64,000 bases of DNA, from positions 1 to 64,000 of the forward strand of contig NZ_PXYI01000012.1 in NCBI RefSeq assembly GCF_003012735.1. Direction: 5' to 3'. A program made the translations under genes and the position numbers. Source of the stretch: Allosphingosinicella deserti (GTDB lineage Bacteria > Pseudomonadota > Alphaproteobacteria > Sphingomonadales > Sphingomonadaceae). The stretch's first letter is position 1. Each line of letters begins with the position of its first letter. A model generated the notes under the pieces. That model searched no databases. It was not told the DNA's origin and was given only the letters and a program-made list of their open reading frames with translations. Below are positions 1-8,172 of the stretch, piece after piece.

Positions 1-117
1 GCTCGCGAAGATCATTTGAATAAGGCCGCGTCATCCATGCTGGCCTCCTTCCAGCCAGCACCTTGAATCACGATCCAGGCCCTTTGGGAATCCCCTGCCA
101 GATTCACAGAAAAATGA

Positions 118-1095
118 TCATGCTCTAAAGGCGCTCGGATCGGGCTCGCGCCCGATCCGGGTGGGGCGTACGGCCTGGTCGGGCGCACCGGTAAGCTCTG
201 TCCCAATCGGATGGCCGGAGCCGAATTGCGACATCCAGCTTCCGGCGAGCTGCTCCAGCATCTCGAGTGCGTCCTCCTCGTCGGCGCGATCGGGCGCAAG
301 CGTCTCCGGCGGGCGGCCCCGCTCGGCCGCAACGGGCGCACGGCGCGAAGATACAGGCTTTTTACAGGCGGCGCTCTGCGGATACGGCGCGTCGTGGCGT
401 GCGGGTCCCTCTGCGATGCGCCGTTCAAGATCCGCGCCCTCTGCGTCGCCGCGCCTCGGGCGTGCCGGCGCCGGATCGGAAGACGTGGCGCGGTTCAGAT
501 CGGCGGGCTGGGTCAGCGGCATCCGGTGGGCCGGGTCTGCCGCAACAACAGGCGATTTACAGGGCGCGCGGTCGTCCATGGCGGCCACCGATGCCGGGCT
601 CGCGAGAAACGGCAAGGTCTCGGGCTCGCGGGCGGCGGCTGGTGCCGGCAGCGCCTCGTCGTCGGCGTCGGCGGCGGCGTTGCGGCTTTGCTCCCGCTCC
701 AGGGCGTCGATCATCTTCATGTGGGTGGTGAGCAAAGGCAGCAGTTTGCGTGCTTCGCCGGGGGTGATCTCGCCGGAGGCGGTGGCGGCGATCAGCGCGG
801 CGCTGGCGGCGACGGCGTCGGCACGGGTGGTCACTTCCGGCAGATCGAACTCGATCGCCGCCTCCCGTGCCGGTGGGAACAGCCGCGTGAACAGGATCCG
901 CATCGCCGCCCACTCGCCGTCGATCGCGCGCTCCACCACCATCCGCGCGATCGAGGCCGCCTCGCCGCCGTCGACGAGATCGCGAAGCACCGACGCCCGG
1001 TTGCGCGACCCGCGCGGGCGGCCGGCCGGGTTGCCGCTGGTGCCGGGGAGGAACTGGCCGCTTTCGGCGCGGGCGATGGTGGTGGGATCGGGCAT
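118..1095 (-). CDS. DUF5681 domain-containing protein
   Basis: 325 residues. Residues 13-32 (GQFLPGTSGNPAGRPRGSRN) are the signature of DUF5681, a short N-terminal domain of unknown role that I recall from chromosomal, phage and mobile-element proteins. An alpha-helical stretch follows to about residue 140. The C-terminal half is Pro/Ala/Arg-rich and low in complexity, probably disordered. The open frame extends 87 codons further upstream, but I place the start at 1095 because GGAG sits at ribosome-binding distance there and the family signature begins 12 residues later. It has no signal peptide. It stands alone, with no terminase or other phage gene beside it, so its function cannot be inferred from context. 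Confidence 0.75.
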   Translation of the reverse strand: MPDPTTIARAESGQFLPGTSGNPAGRPRGSRNRASVLRDLVDGGEAASIARMVVERAIDGEWAAMRILFTRLFPPAREAAIEFDLPEVTTRADAVAASAALIAATASGEITPGEARKLLPLLTTHMKMIDALEREQSRNAAADADDEALPAPAAAREPETLPFLASPASVAAMDDRAPCKSPVVAADPAHRMPLTQPADLNRATSSDPAPARPRRGDAEGADLERRIAEGPARHDAPYPQSAACKKPVSSRRAPVAAERGRPPETLAPDRADEEDALEMLEQLAGSWMSQFGSGHPIGTELTGAPDQAVRPTRIGREPDPSAFRA

Positions 1096-1354
1096 GCTGG
1101 TCTCCGTTCCTGTGCATTGCGTCCAGGTGTTCTGGCTTTGTTCTGTAGCAGCTCCTTGGGGAAAGTTCAACGAGAAGTTGCGATTTGAGCAACAATGCCG
1201 CTGCGACGGCACCGAGGTCTGCGGCGTGACCGCACGGGGAGACCTGGGCGAAAGGACGACTGGACGCGTGCGCCGGGATCGCCTCTGACCGGAGCGAAGC
1301 GGCCTTCGGGCGATCGGCACGCGCGGGTCTGCCGCAGAGATGAGGAGAAAATTC

Positions 1355-2278
1355 ATGTCCGTGACTCACGAGACGGCGGCGCCGACGAGGATCGCGCTTG
1401 CCGGAGGCACGGGCGACCTCGGCCTGAGGATCGCGCATGCGCTCGCGGCGCGGGGCGCGGAGGTGGTGGCGCTGGCGAGGGCCGGCACCGACACGGCGGC
1501 GCTGGCGGCGACCGGCGCGACCGTCGAAGTGGTCGACTTCGGCGATTCCGGTGCGCTGCAGGGGGCGCTCGGCGGGGCGGCGTGCCTGGTGTCGGCGCTG
1601 AATGGGTTGGAGGGGACGATCCTCGACCTGCAGGGCCGGCTGCTCGACGCCGCTGTCGCGGCCGGTGTGCCGCGCTTCATCCCGTCCGACTATTCGCTCG
1701 ACTTCACGCGGACCAAGCCGGGGCGGAACCGCAATCTCGACGTGCGGCGCCGCTTCATGGCGCGGGTAGATGCGGCACCGATCCGCGCGACATCGATCCT
1801 GAACGGCGCCTTTGCCGACCTGCTCGCCGGCCAGGCACCGATCGTATTGCGCGGCCCGCGCATGGTGCTTCACTGGGGCAGCCCCGACCAGGCGCTCGAC
1901 TTCACCACCAAGGACGATGTCGCCGCCTTCACCGCCGCGACGGCGATGGACGATTCGGCGCCGCGGATCCTGCGCATCGCCGGCGACGAGGTGACCCCGC
2001 GCGACCTCGCTGCGACCATGGAACGCCTGACCGGTCGTCGCTTTCGCCTGGTTCGCCCTGGCGGCGCCGTCGTGCTCGGCGCGATGATCGGGATCGCCCG
2101 GCGGATCGCGCCGCAACCGGGAGCCGTCTTCCCCGCCTGGCAGGGCATGCAATATCTGCGCGACATGATGGACGGGAGCGGCAAACTCGGGCCGCTGGAC
2201 AATGATCGTTATCCGGGCATCCGCTGGACCAAGGCGGAGCAGGTGTTGAGGGAGGCTATCGGGCCGTCAGGGGCGTAG
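1355..2278 (+). CDS. NmrA-like NAD(P)-binding protein
   Basis: 307 residues. The N-terminus carries the Rossmann glycine pattern G17-x-x-G20-x-x-G23 (AGGTGDLG). PRFIPSDYSLDFT near residue 110 resembles the substrate-side segment of the NmrA/isoflavone-reductase family of atypical short-chain dehydrogenases, which are NAD(P)-dependent reductases or redox sensors. The length fits. A GAGGAG ribosome-binding site 8 bases before the ATG at 1355 decides the start over the in-frame ATG five codons upstream. It is probably cytosolic and monocistronic, divergent from the DUF5681 gene. The substrate is unknown. Confidence 0.82.
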   Translation: MSVTHETAAPTRIALAGGTGDLGLRIAHALAARGAEVVALARAGTDTAALAATGATVEVVDFGDSGALQGALGGAACLVSALNGLEGTILDLQGRLLDAAVAAGVPRFIPSDYSLDFTRTKPGRNRNLDVRRRFMARVDAAPIRATSILNGAFADLLAGQAPIVLRGPRMVLHWGSPDQALDFTTKDDVAAFTAATAMDDSAPRILRIAGDEVTPRDLAATMERLTGRRFRLVRPGGAVVLGAMIGIARRIAPQPGAVFPAWQGMQYLRDMMDGSGKLGPLDNDRYPGIRWTKAEQVLREAIGPSGA

Positions 2279-2505
2279 GATCGGGAGCGCGGCTCGCCCC
2301 GCCTCCGCGTTTCGCGAAATACCTCGGTGACCTCAGGACATCGTTGCATTGCCCAACTAATCGACGCCCAGTCGCTCGCCCGGAGCCGTCGTTTCACGCG
2401 AGGGCCGCCCTTCGGGAGCCTCAGGACAGGCGGTGACGCGAAGCAGCCAGGGCGGAAGCCCGCCCCCGCCGGGAAATCGTGCTCTGACGAGGAGAGTTAG
2501 ACACC

Positions 2506-2530
2506 CTTCGCGCCCTTCGCGATCTTCGCG
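2506..2530. repeat. CTTCGCG short repeat, three units
   Basis: CTTCGCG occurs at 2506-2512, 2515-2521 and 2524-2530, an exact 9-base period. The reverse complement with the same period occurs at 16562-16577. At both places it lies within about 110 bases of a GTTAGTGTCCCC half-site. It looks like a dispersed intergenic repeat. Confidence 0.6.
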
Positions 2531-2612
2531 CTGGAAATCGGGCGTGTGACCCATGCACCGCGGTCGGCGAGCGCTTCAGCGTTCAGTGAGGCACGACCGC
2601 AGACGGTATTCT

Positions 2613-2624
2613 GTTAGTGTCCCC
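2613..2624 (+). repeat. REP half-site GTTAGTGTCCCC
   Basis: This 12-mer is identical to each arm of the palindrome at 32048-32092 next to the RAYT transposase gene, and to the copy at 16521-16532. Its position between convergent genes is typical of REP elements. It is read here as a dispersed copy of that repeat. Confidence 0.65.
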
Positions 2625-2676
2625 AAAGGTAAGCTTCTATGTGTCCGGGCGTGTGATCCGAGTGCAACATGATGCT

Positions 2677-3342
2677 CTAGAAGGGCGCCGGTATCGAGCG
2701 CCTGATTGCGACCCGTTCCCGCTCGGCATCGGAATAGCGGACAGTGATGCCGATCTGGCCGGGTTTGCCGAGCCACACGTCCGTCTGGCCGCCGGCTTTG
2801 GTGACTACCGATGCGGGGAGACGGGCGAGCTCTCGCCGCATGTGTCTATCCGAGCGGCACAGGTTGGAGCGGGTCTCGTCCAAGCAGGAGAAGTGAACCG
2901 CGGACCTGCGGGCTCGCAGGTCCTCCAAAAAGGCGAGCGCATCCAGCGCTTCCTGCGCGCCCATTCCAGGATTGACGTGGACGAAGGAGGCGTTCGAACA
3001 GCCCGACGCATGGGGCAACGCCACTTCCGTCACCGCCCTGGCATTGGACAGTATCGCTTCGCTCTCCGGGGAGCCCCGGGCGTGACGAAACGTCGCGGTC
3101 CAGCGCTGACGCGTGCAACCGCCGGACACCTCGACGGGCTGCTCGAAGAGATCGAGCCGCACCAGGCCGGGTAGATCCATCGACTGGGGCGGGACCCGCT
3201 CGACTGTCTCGATCCGCTTATGCTCGCGGTCTCCAAGCAGCGCTTCGCCTGCCGCTTCGGGAGGCAAAGCGCTGATCGCGCCCAATGTCGGCGGTGGGGG
3301 CGTGGTCGCCTGGGAGAGGAACGTCAGCAGGGCGAGCAGCAT
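2677..3342 (-). CDS. Hypothetical secreted protein
   Basis: 221 residues. It begins with a short hydrophobic segment (MLLALLTFLSQA) followed by a Pro/Thr run, which looks like a signal peptide or short anchor, so the product is probably periplasmic. The body contains four cysteines that could form disulfides, and no catalytic motif I recognise. The upstream AAAGG gives a modest ribosome-binding site. Codon use matches the surrounding chromosome, and the opposite-strand frame looks less protein-like. The function is unknown. Confidence 0.55.
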   Translation of the reverse strand: MLLALLTFLSQATTPPPPTLGAISALPPEAAGEALLGDREHKRIETVERVPPQSMDLPGLVRLDLFEQPVEVSGGCTRQRWTATFRHARGSPESEAILSNARAVTEVALPHASGCSNASFVHVNPGMGAQEALDALAFLEDLRARRSAVHFSCLDETRSNLCRSDRHMRRELARLPASVVTKAGGQTDVWLGKPGQIGITVRYSDAERERVAIRRSIPAPF

Positions 3343-3704
3343 CGCGGCCTTTCAGAGATGCGGCCGGAGCCAAGGCGAGGCCGCTGTTCTACATCAATCC
3401 GGCGCTGGATGCAGGCCGCGGGGATGGGGACGACCTCGATGAGCCTCAACAGGTCGGCTGACTGCCCGAGGGATCGATCCGCCGGGCTTCCGCCTGCCGC
3501 GCGCGGATCCGCGCGTCGCGCACTCACCTAATGCCGGCAAAGGTCCCGAAACAATCGTAACGATTTCGCCGGGCGCGCGACACGGCACTGACACCCGGCC
3601 GCTCCAGAAAATCAGCGCGAAGATGCGGCGTCGACGGCCGGTATTAACCATGCTTTATTTCAGCCCGCGCTGCGCTGCAGCTGGGGCAAATGAGGGGATT
3701 GAAG
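3343..3704. other. Intergenic region, nothing recognised
   Basis: About 360 bases between the divergent secreted-protein gene and the serine hydrolase gene. It presumably carries both promoters. An AT-richer patch near 3640-3665 would suit a promoter for the downstream gene. No repeat, RNA or convincing short gene was seen. Confidence 0.45.
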
Positions 3705-5717
3705 ATGCGCGTTGCGTTCACGGCCTTGATGTTGCTTTGCGGCACGTCCGCACTCGCCCAGACGGCGGCCGCTCCGGCCCCGGCCGCGCCCGAGGCGCCC
3801 GCAAAACTCGTTTCAATTTCCGAAGATCTGCCGAGCAAGACGGCCTCCGGCCTGACCTTCACCGCGCCCAAGGGCTGGTCGATGCGGACGGCGCCCGGAA
3901 TCGTCGAGCTGATCGCGCCGGAGGGCGATTTCCGGATGGCGATCGTCGAGGTCGGCGCCGCCGCCGATGCCAAGGCGGCGGCGGCCGCGGCCTGGGCGCG
4001 GTTCGCGCCGGCGGAGGCGCGGCCGGCCAAGCTCGTCACCATGCGCGCGGCGCGCAACGGCTGGGACGAGCGGCAGGCGGTGGATTACGAAGTCTCGCCC
4101 AACGAGAAACGCGCGATGCAGGCGATCGCGTTCCGCAAGGGCACGGCATGGACGGTCGGGATCATCGCCGGATCGGAAGCGACCGCCGAGAAGCGCGGCG
4201 CCGCGCTCAACCTCGTCGCCTCGAGCCTGCGCCCGGCAGGCTATACGCGGGAAAGCTTCGCCGGCCACGCCGCCAGGCCGATGGACGCGGCGCGGATCGC
4301 GGAGCTTCGCACCTTCCTGGAGCAATCGATGCAGGCGCTCGGCATTCCCGGCGCCGCCTTCGCGCTCACCGACCGTAGCCGCACCTTCCATGCGGAGGGG
4401 CTCGGAGTCCGCGAGCTCGGCAAGCCGACCAAGGTCGATCCCGACAGCACATTCATGATCGCGTCCAACACCAAGGGCATGGCGACCCTGCTGCTCGCCA
4501 AGCTGGTCGACGAGGGCAAGCTTCGCTGGGACCAGCCGGTGACCGACGTCTATCCCGCGTTCAAGCTCGGCAGCTCCGAGACCACGTCGAAAGTGCTGAT
4601 CCGGCACCTGGTCTGTGCCTGCACCGGCCTGCCGCGCAAGGATTTCGAGTGGATCTTCAACACCAGTGCCAAGACCCCCGCCTCCGACACCTTCGTCCAG
4701 CTCGCGGCGACCCAGCCGACCAGCGGCTTCGGCGAGGTCTTCCAGTACAACAATCTGATGGCTTCGGCAGCGGGCTATGTCGGCGGCCACATCGTCCATC
4801 CGGAGCTGGAGCTCGGCGCGGCGTTCGACCGGGCGATGGAGGAGAAGGTGTTCGGGCCGATCGGCATGCGCAACACCACCTTCGATTTCGACCGGGCCAC
4901 CGCCGGCAACTGGGCGCGGCCGCATAGCGACGACATGAACAGCAAGCCGACGCCGATCGTCGAGGCGGGCATGGCCTTCAACCGCGCGATCGCGCCGTTC
5001 CGGCCGGCGGGCGGCGCCTGGTCGACCGCCAACGACCTGATCAAATATGTCCGCTTCGAGCTCAACGAGGGCAAGACCGACGACGGGCGGCAATGGGTAT
5101 CCCCTAAGAACCTGCTCGAGCGGCGGGTGGCGAACGTGCCGGTCGGAGAGGACATCGTCTACGGCATGGGCCTGCAGACCAACAGTTACTGGGGCGTGCC
5201 GGTCGTCCATCACGGCGGCAGCATGGGCGGCTACAAGAGCGACATCGTGATCGTGCCCGGCGCCAATCTCGGCGCCGTCATCCTCACCAATTCTGACAAC
5301 GGCCAGGCGCTGCTGCGCCCGTTCATGCGCCGGCTGCTCGAGCTCGTCTATGACGGCAAGCCGGAAGCGGTCGGCGACGTCGCCGCCGCCGCGGCGCGGA
5401 TCAAGGCCGAGGTCGCCAAGGAGCGCGAGCGGCTGACCGTGCCGCCCGATCCCAAGGTGATCGCCGCGCTTGCGCCGGCCTATGTCAGCCCCGAACTCGG
5501 CCGCCTCGCCCTCACCCGCACCGCCGACGGCGCGACGCTGACCCTCGCCGGATCGCCGATGGCGATCGGCACCCGCGCCAATGACGACGGCACGACATCG
5601 CTGGTCGTCATCGATCCGACCTTCCTCGGCTTCCCGCTGGTGGTGGCGAACGAGGGCGGCAAGCGCCGGCTGATCGCGCGCGATGGGCAGCATGAATATG
5701 TGTTTGAGGGGGAGTGA
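3705..5717 (+). CDS. Secreted serine hydrolase, beta-lactamase class C family
   Basis: 670 residues. A cleavable signal peptide ends at about ALAQ (residue 19). A ~170-residue N-terminal domain comes next, then a class C beta-lactamase-like domain. Its catalytic elements are visible: S254-N-T-K257 (SxxK nucleophile and base), Y348-N-N350 (YxN), and H503-G-G in the place of the KTG/HxG motif. The C-terminal ~130 residues look like the beta-rich accessory domain of larger family members. Such proteins are usually periplasmic esterases or D-amino-acid peptidases rather than true beta-lactamases. The ATG at 3705 follows GAGGGGAT, and the ATG five codons earlier would spoil the signal peptide. The physiological substrate is unknown. 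Confidence 0.88.
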   Translation: MRVAFTALMLLCGTSALAQTAAAPAPAAPEAPAKLVSISEDLPSKTASGLTFTAPKGWSMRTAPGIVELIAPEGDFRMAIVEVGAAADAKAAAAAAWARFAPAEARPAKLVTMRAARNGWDERQAVDYEVSPNEKRAMQAIAFRKGTAWTVGIIAGSEATAEKRGAALNLVASSLRPAGYTRESFAGHAARPMDAARIAELRTFLEQSMQALGIPGAAFALTDRSRTFHAEGLGVRELGKPTKVDPDSTFMIASNTKGMATLLLAKLVDEGKLRWDQPVTDVYPAFKLGSSETTSKVLIRHLVCACTGLPRKDFEWIFNTSAKTPASDTFVQLAATQPTSGFGEVFQYNNLMASAAGYVGGHIVHPELELGAAFDRAMEEKVFGPIGMRNTTFDFDRATAGNWARPHSDDMNSKPTPIVEAGMAFNRAIAPFRPAGGAWSTANDLIKYVRFELNEGKTDDGRQWVSPKNLLERRVANVPVGEDIVYGMGLQTNSYWGVPVVHHGGSMGGYKSDIVIVPGANLGAVILTNSDNGQALLRPFMRRLLELVYDGKPEAVGDVAAAAARIKAEVAKERERLTVPPDPKVIAALAPAYVSPELGRLALTRTADGATLTLAGSPMAIGTRANDDGTTSLVVIDPTFLGFPLVVANEGGKRRLIARDGQHEYVFEGE

Positions 5718-5866
5718 TGGGGCGGGGAAGGCGTTGCATCGTCCATCACCCGGTAAAGCTACGGCGCGGATAATCCTGTTGTACGAGGCCTGCGCGACTT
5801 CCCTTCAGTGCAGCACCGAAGATCGGCGGCTTCCGACCAAAGGCGGTCATACCGCGCGAGCCGCCG

Positions 5867-5895
5867 AACGGCAGCTTCCGGCCATAGCTGCCGTT
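5867..5895. repeat. Perfect 10-bp inverted repeat
   Basis: AACGGCAGCT (5867-5876) and AGCTGCCGTT (5886-5895) form a perfect hairpin with a 9-base loop. It lies in the ~285-base gap between the serine hydrolase and the IS630 element, where no gene is supported. The same AGCTGCCGTT recurs at 14873-14882, beyond the far end of the accessory island. No U-tract follows, so it reads as a REP-like element rather than a terminator. Confidence 0.6.
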
Positions 5896-6002
5896 CTAGC
5901 CTCCCAAATTCGACGGGTCGCTTGGCGCCTCAATGCCAGTCATTCTCCGAGCCACAATTTAGCCCGATAGCTGCCAACGGCTCAGGTGGCACCAATGGCT
6001 TA

Positions 6003-7165
6003 TACCAGATCTCATGAGCACTGACTCACGAGGGATTCCCAATCGCGCTGATGTCTGATTCAATGGTCGCGGACCGAGGGAGGTTTGCGATGGCTGCGGC
6101 AATAGGGCTTCGGGGAGATTATCAGGTATCAGACGTTCGGGATTTGGCGCGAGCGAGCCGGGATGCGAACCAGGTTCGGCGGCTGCTGACTCTGGCGGTC
6201 ATTTACGAAGGTGGCACGCGGAGCGATGCGGCGCGGGTTGGCGGTGTCGGGCTGCAGACCGTCCGCGACTGGGTTTTGCGGTTCAATGCTGCCGGTCCCG
6301 ATGGGCTGATCGACGGCGTTCCACCTGGTGGTGTGCCGCTGCTCGACAATGCGCAGCGCCGAGCCTTGGCGGACGTCGTCGAGAGCGGCCCGATCCCGGC
6401 ATCGCACGGTGTTGTGCGCTGGCGGCTGATCGATCTTGCGCAATGGGTCTGGGACGAGTTCGCGATCTCGATCAGCAAGCAGACGCTGAGCCGGGAGCTG
6501 CGCGCGATGGGCTACCGCAAGCTTTCGGCGCGGCCGCGCCACCACGCGCAGGGCGTCGACGCTATCGCGACATTTAAAAAAACTTCCCCGCCCAGCTGGC
6601 GGCGATCAGCAAGACGCTCCCGCGCGGCACACGCATAGAGCTGTGGTGGCAGGACGAGGCGCGGGTCGGCCAAAAGAACGGGATCACCCGGCGCTGGGCG
6701 AGACGCGGGACGCGGCCATCAGCCCCCAAGGATCAGCGCACAACGTCGGCCTACATCTACGGCGCGATCTGTCCGGCCCAGGGCAAGGGTGCCGCGCTCG
6801 TGCTGCCCGCTGCAACACCGAGGGCATGGCGCTTCACCTCGTGGAAATCTCCGCCGCCGTGGCACCGGGCGCGCACGCCGTGCTGCTGCTCGATCAGGCT
6901 GGATGGCACGGCTCCGGCGCGCTCGTCATTCCCCCCAACATTACGCTGTTGCCGCTGCCGTCAAAATGCCCCGAGCTCAATCCGGTCGAGAATGTCTGGC
7001 AGTTCATGCGCGACAACTGGCTCTCAAACCGCATCTTCGAATCCTACGACGATATCCTCGACCATTGCTGCTTTGCCTGGAATCGCCTCGTCGACCAGCC
7101 ATGGCGAATCATGTCCATCGGAATACGCCAATGGGCTCATGGGTGAGGATCAACGAGACTTGGTA
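6003..7165 (+). mobile_element. IS630-family insertion sequence, decayed
   Basis: About 1.16 kb. The ends are imperfect inverted repeats: TACCAGATCTC at the left and, read from the right end inward, TACCAAGTCTC. Both begin with TA, the target dinucleotide that IS630/Tc1-mariner elements duplicate, so the element proper is probably the part between those TAs. It contains one transposase gene broken by frameshifts. It lies just upstream of the five-gene island, which is typical of an accessory insertion hot spot. Confidence 0.75.
6051..7146 (+). pseudogene. IS630-family transposase, frameshifted
   Basis: The first frame (6051-6638) encodes the N-terminal helix-turn-helix and the early catalytic region. 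The family-like continuation (QLAAISKTLPRGTRIELWWQ) lies one base back, entered at the T3A7 run at 6573-6582. That is a plausible slippage site, since some IS630 elements use programmed frameshifting. A second shift near 6809-6811 is not of that kind: one base seems lost between VLP and CNTEGMALHLVEIS. After it the DDE-domain C-terminus continues to the stop at 7146 (LLLDQAGWH, ELNPVENVW). Because of the second break, this copy is probably inactive unless supplied in trans. The start could equally be the ATG at 6090. Confidence 0.75.
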
Positions 7166-7599
7166 TTTGTTGGGGGGCTGCCCGTCCGCTTTTGGGTGAG
7201 GAGACCTCGTAAAAGGACGTTCGTTCATCAAGTAGGGCAGCGGCTTCGGCGCCTGCCGGGGCGGGCAATCGGAACGCTTCTTTCGAGCAACCGGCTCAAG
7301 CCTCCTGCTGTTCGTTCAGGTGACGGAGCAGACGCTGAGCTCCTGTAAAAGGCGGAGAATGTTCGATCGTCTTCCGAGCGTCAGGTGGCACACCGGACCT
7401 CGTTGATACGCCGACCACTTGGGTCTAAGTGCCTAAGATGACCTTAGGTGGGTGGTTCATCAGGATGCCATTAGGGATGACTGGGGGCAGTGCGACAGTG
7501 CCGACCAGGTAAGCGAGGGTACGTTCAGCTGAGCGGCGACGGGGGCGCACACCGGCGCGGCAAAGGCGATTAGAAAGCTATTGGGCAAACGGGGCTCGA
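7166..7599. other. Upstream region of the five-gene island
   Basis: 434 bases between the IS right end and the first island gene. No coding region is supported. GTCCGCTTTTGGGT near 7185 resembles GTCCGCTTCTGAC near 14856 on the other side of the island. A CCTAAG/CTTAGG dyad lies at 7432-7448. The promoter for the island must lie here or inside the IS, but no clear -35/-10 pair was found. Confidence 0.45.
7432..7448. promoter_or_regulatory. Candidate operator dyad upstream of island
   Basis: CCTAAG (7432-7437) and CTTAGG (7443-7448) form a perfect 6-bp inverted repeat with a 5-base spacer, about 150 bases before the first island gene. A second dyad, CACTT/AAGTG, lies immediately upstream. Size and position would suit a dimeric repressor, but no regulator gene is adjacent and the match could be chance. 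Confidence 0.25.
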
Positions 7600-8172
7600 A
7601 TGACTCTCATCACACTCTTCGGCCGGCCCGGCGCTGGCAAGTCGACTGTCGGCGACCTCCTCGCCGAGCGGCACGGCTTCGTCCATCTCGCCTTGGGCAA
7701 GATGCTGAAGGACCCCGCTGTCCTGGGGGAGATCGGTATCGATCCAGACGAGATGAGGGCGGCGATCGCCAGCGGGCGAACGGTAACGAGCGAGCGGCTC
7801 TACCCGTGGCTCAACGAGCGGCTTCGCGCGATGCCCGACATCGTGGTTGACGGCTATCCGCGCGGGTCAAACTCCGCCGGGCCGTTCGCCGCGCTTGTGG
7901 ACTCGCTGCCGGGACGGCGCGCTGTGGTCGCGCTGCACCTCGACAGCCCGACGGACGTCACGCACCCGCGTCTCGCCAAGCGCGGAAGGGCCGACGATGA
8001 CGAGCGTATCGCCAGCCGTGACGACGAGTTCGAGCGAGTACAGCTCCCGCTGCTCCAATCGCTGCCACTCCGCACCCAGCTGATCACCGTCGATGCGTCC
8101 GACATCACCGACACTGTGATCGCCGACGTTGAGCGCGCCCTCAACTCGGTCGGGGCGATGCCGAGGCGCTGA
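7600..8172 (+). CDS. Adenylate-kinase-like P-loop (d)NMP kinase
   Basis: 190 residues. The Walker A loop is at residues 8-16 (GRPGAGKST). The nucleotide-monophosphate-binding motif DGYPRG is near residue 87, and RGRADDDERI near residue 126 corresponds to the Arg/Asp-rich segment after the short LID of adenylate kinases. It is therefore an NMP-kinase-fold enzyme that probably phosphorylates a nucleoside monophosphate in the cytosol. The housekeeping adk is normally longer and sits with ribosomal-protein genes; this copy instead leads a tight accessory operon. Its TGA is followed directly by the GTG start of the next gene. The ribosome-binding site is weak. A substrate such as an altered nucleotide is only inference. 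Confidence 0.72.
   Translation: MTLITLFGRPGAGKSTVGDLLAERHGFVHLALGKMLKDPAVLGEIGIDPDEMRAAIASGRTVTSERLYPWLNERLRAMPDIVVDGYPRGSNSAGPFAALVDSLPGRRAVVALHLDSPTDVTHPRLAKRGRADDDERIASRDDEFERVQLPLLQSLPLRTQLITVDASDITDTVIADVERALNSVGAMPRR

Larger units (their letters stand above)
2279..2676. other. Intergenic region with repeat remnants
   Basis: No gene is supported in these ~400 bases. The stretch holds a 9-base-period CTTCGCG array and a GTTAGTGTCCCC half-site, both also present near 16.5 kb. The neighbouring genes are convergent (stops at 2278 and 2677). No U-tract terminator is seen. Confidence 0.6.

Noticed and set aside
118-1095. Prophage remnant at the window start
   Set aside because: Only the DUF5681 gene hints at it; no terminase, capsid, integrase or lysis gene is adjacent within the window.
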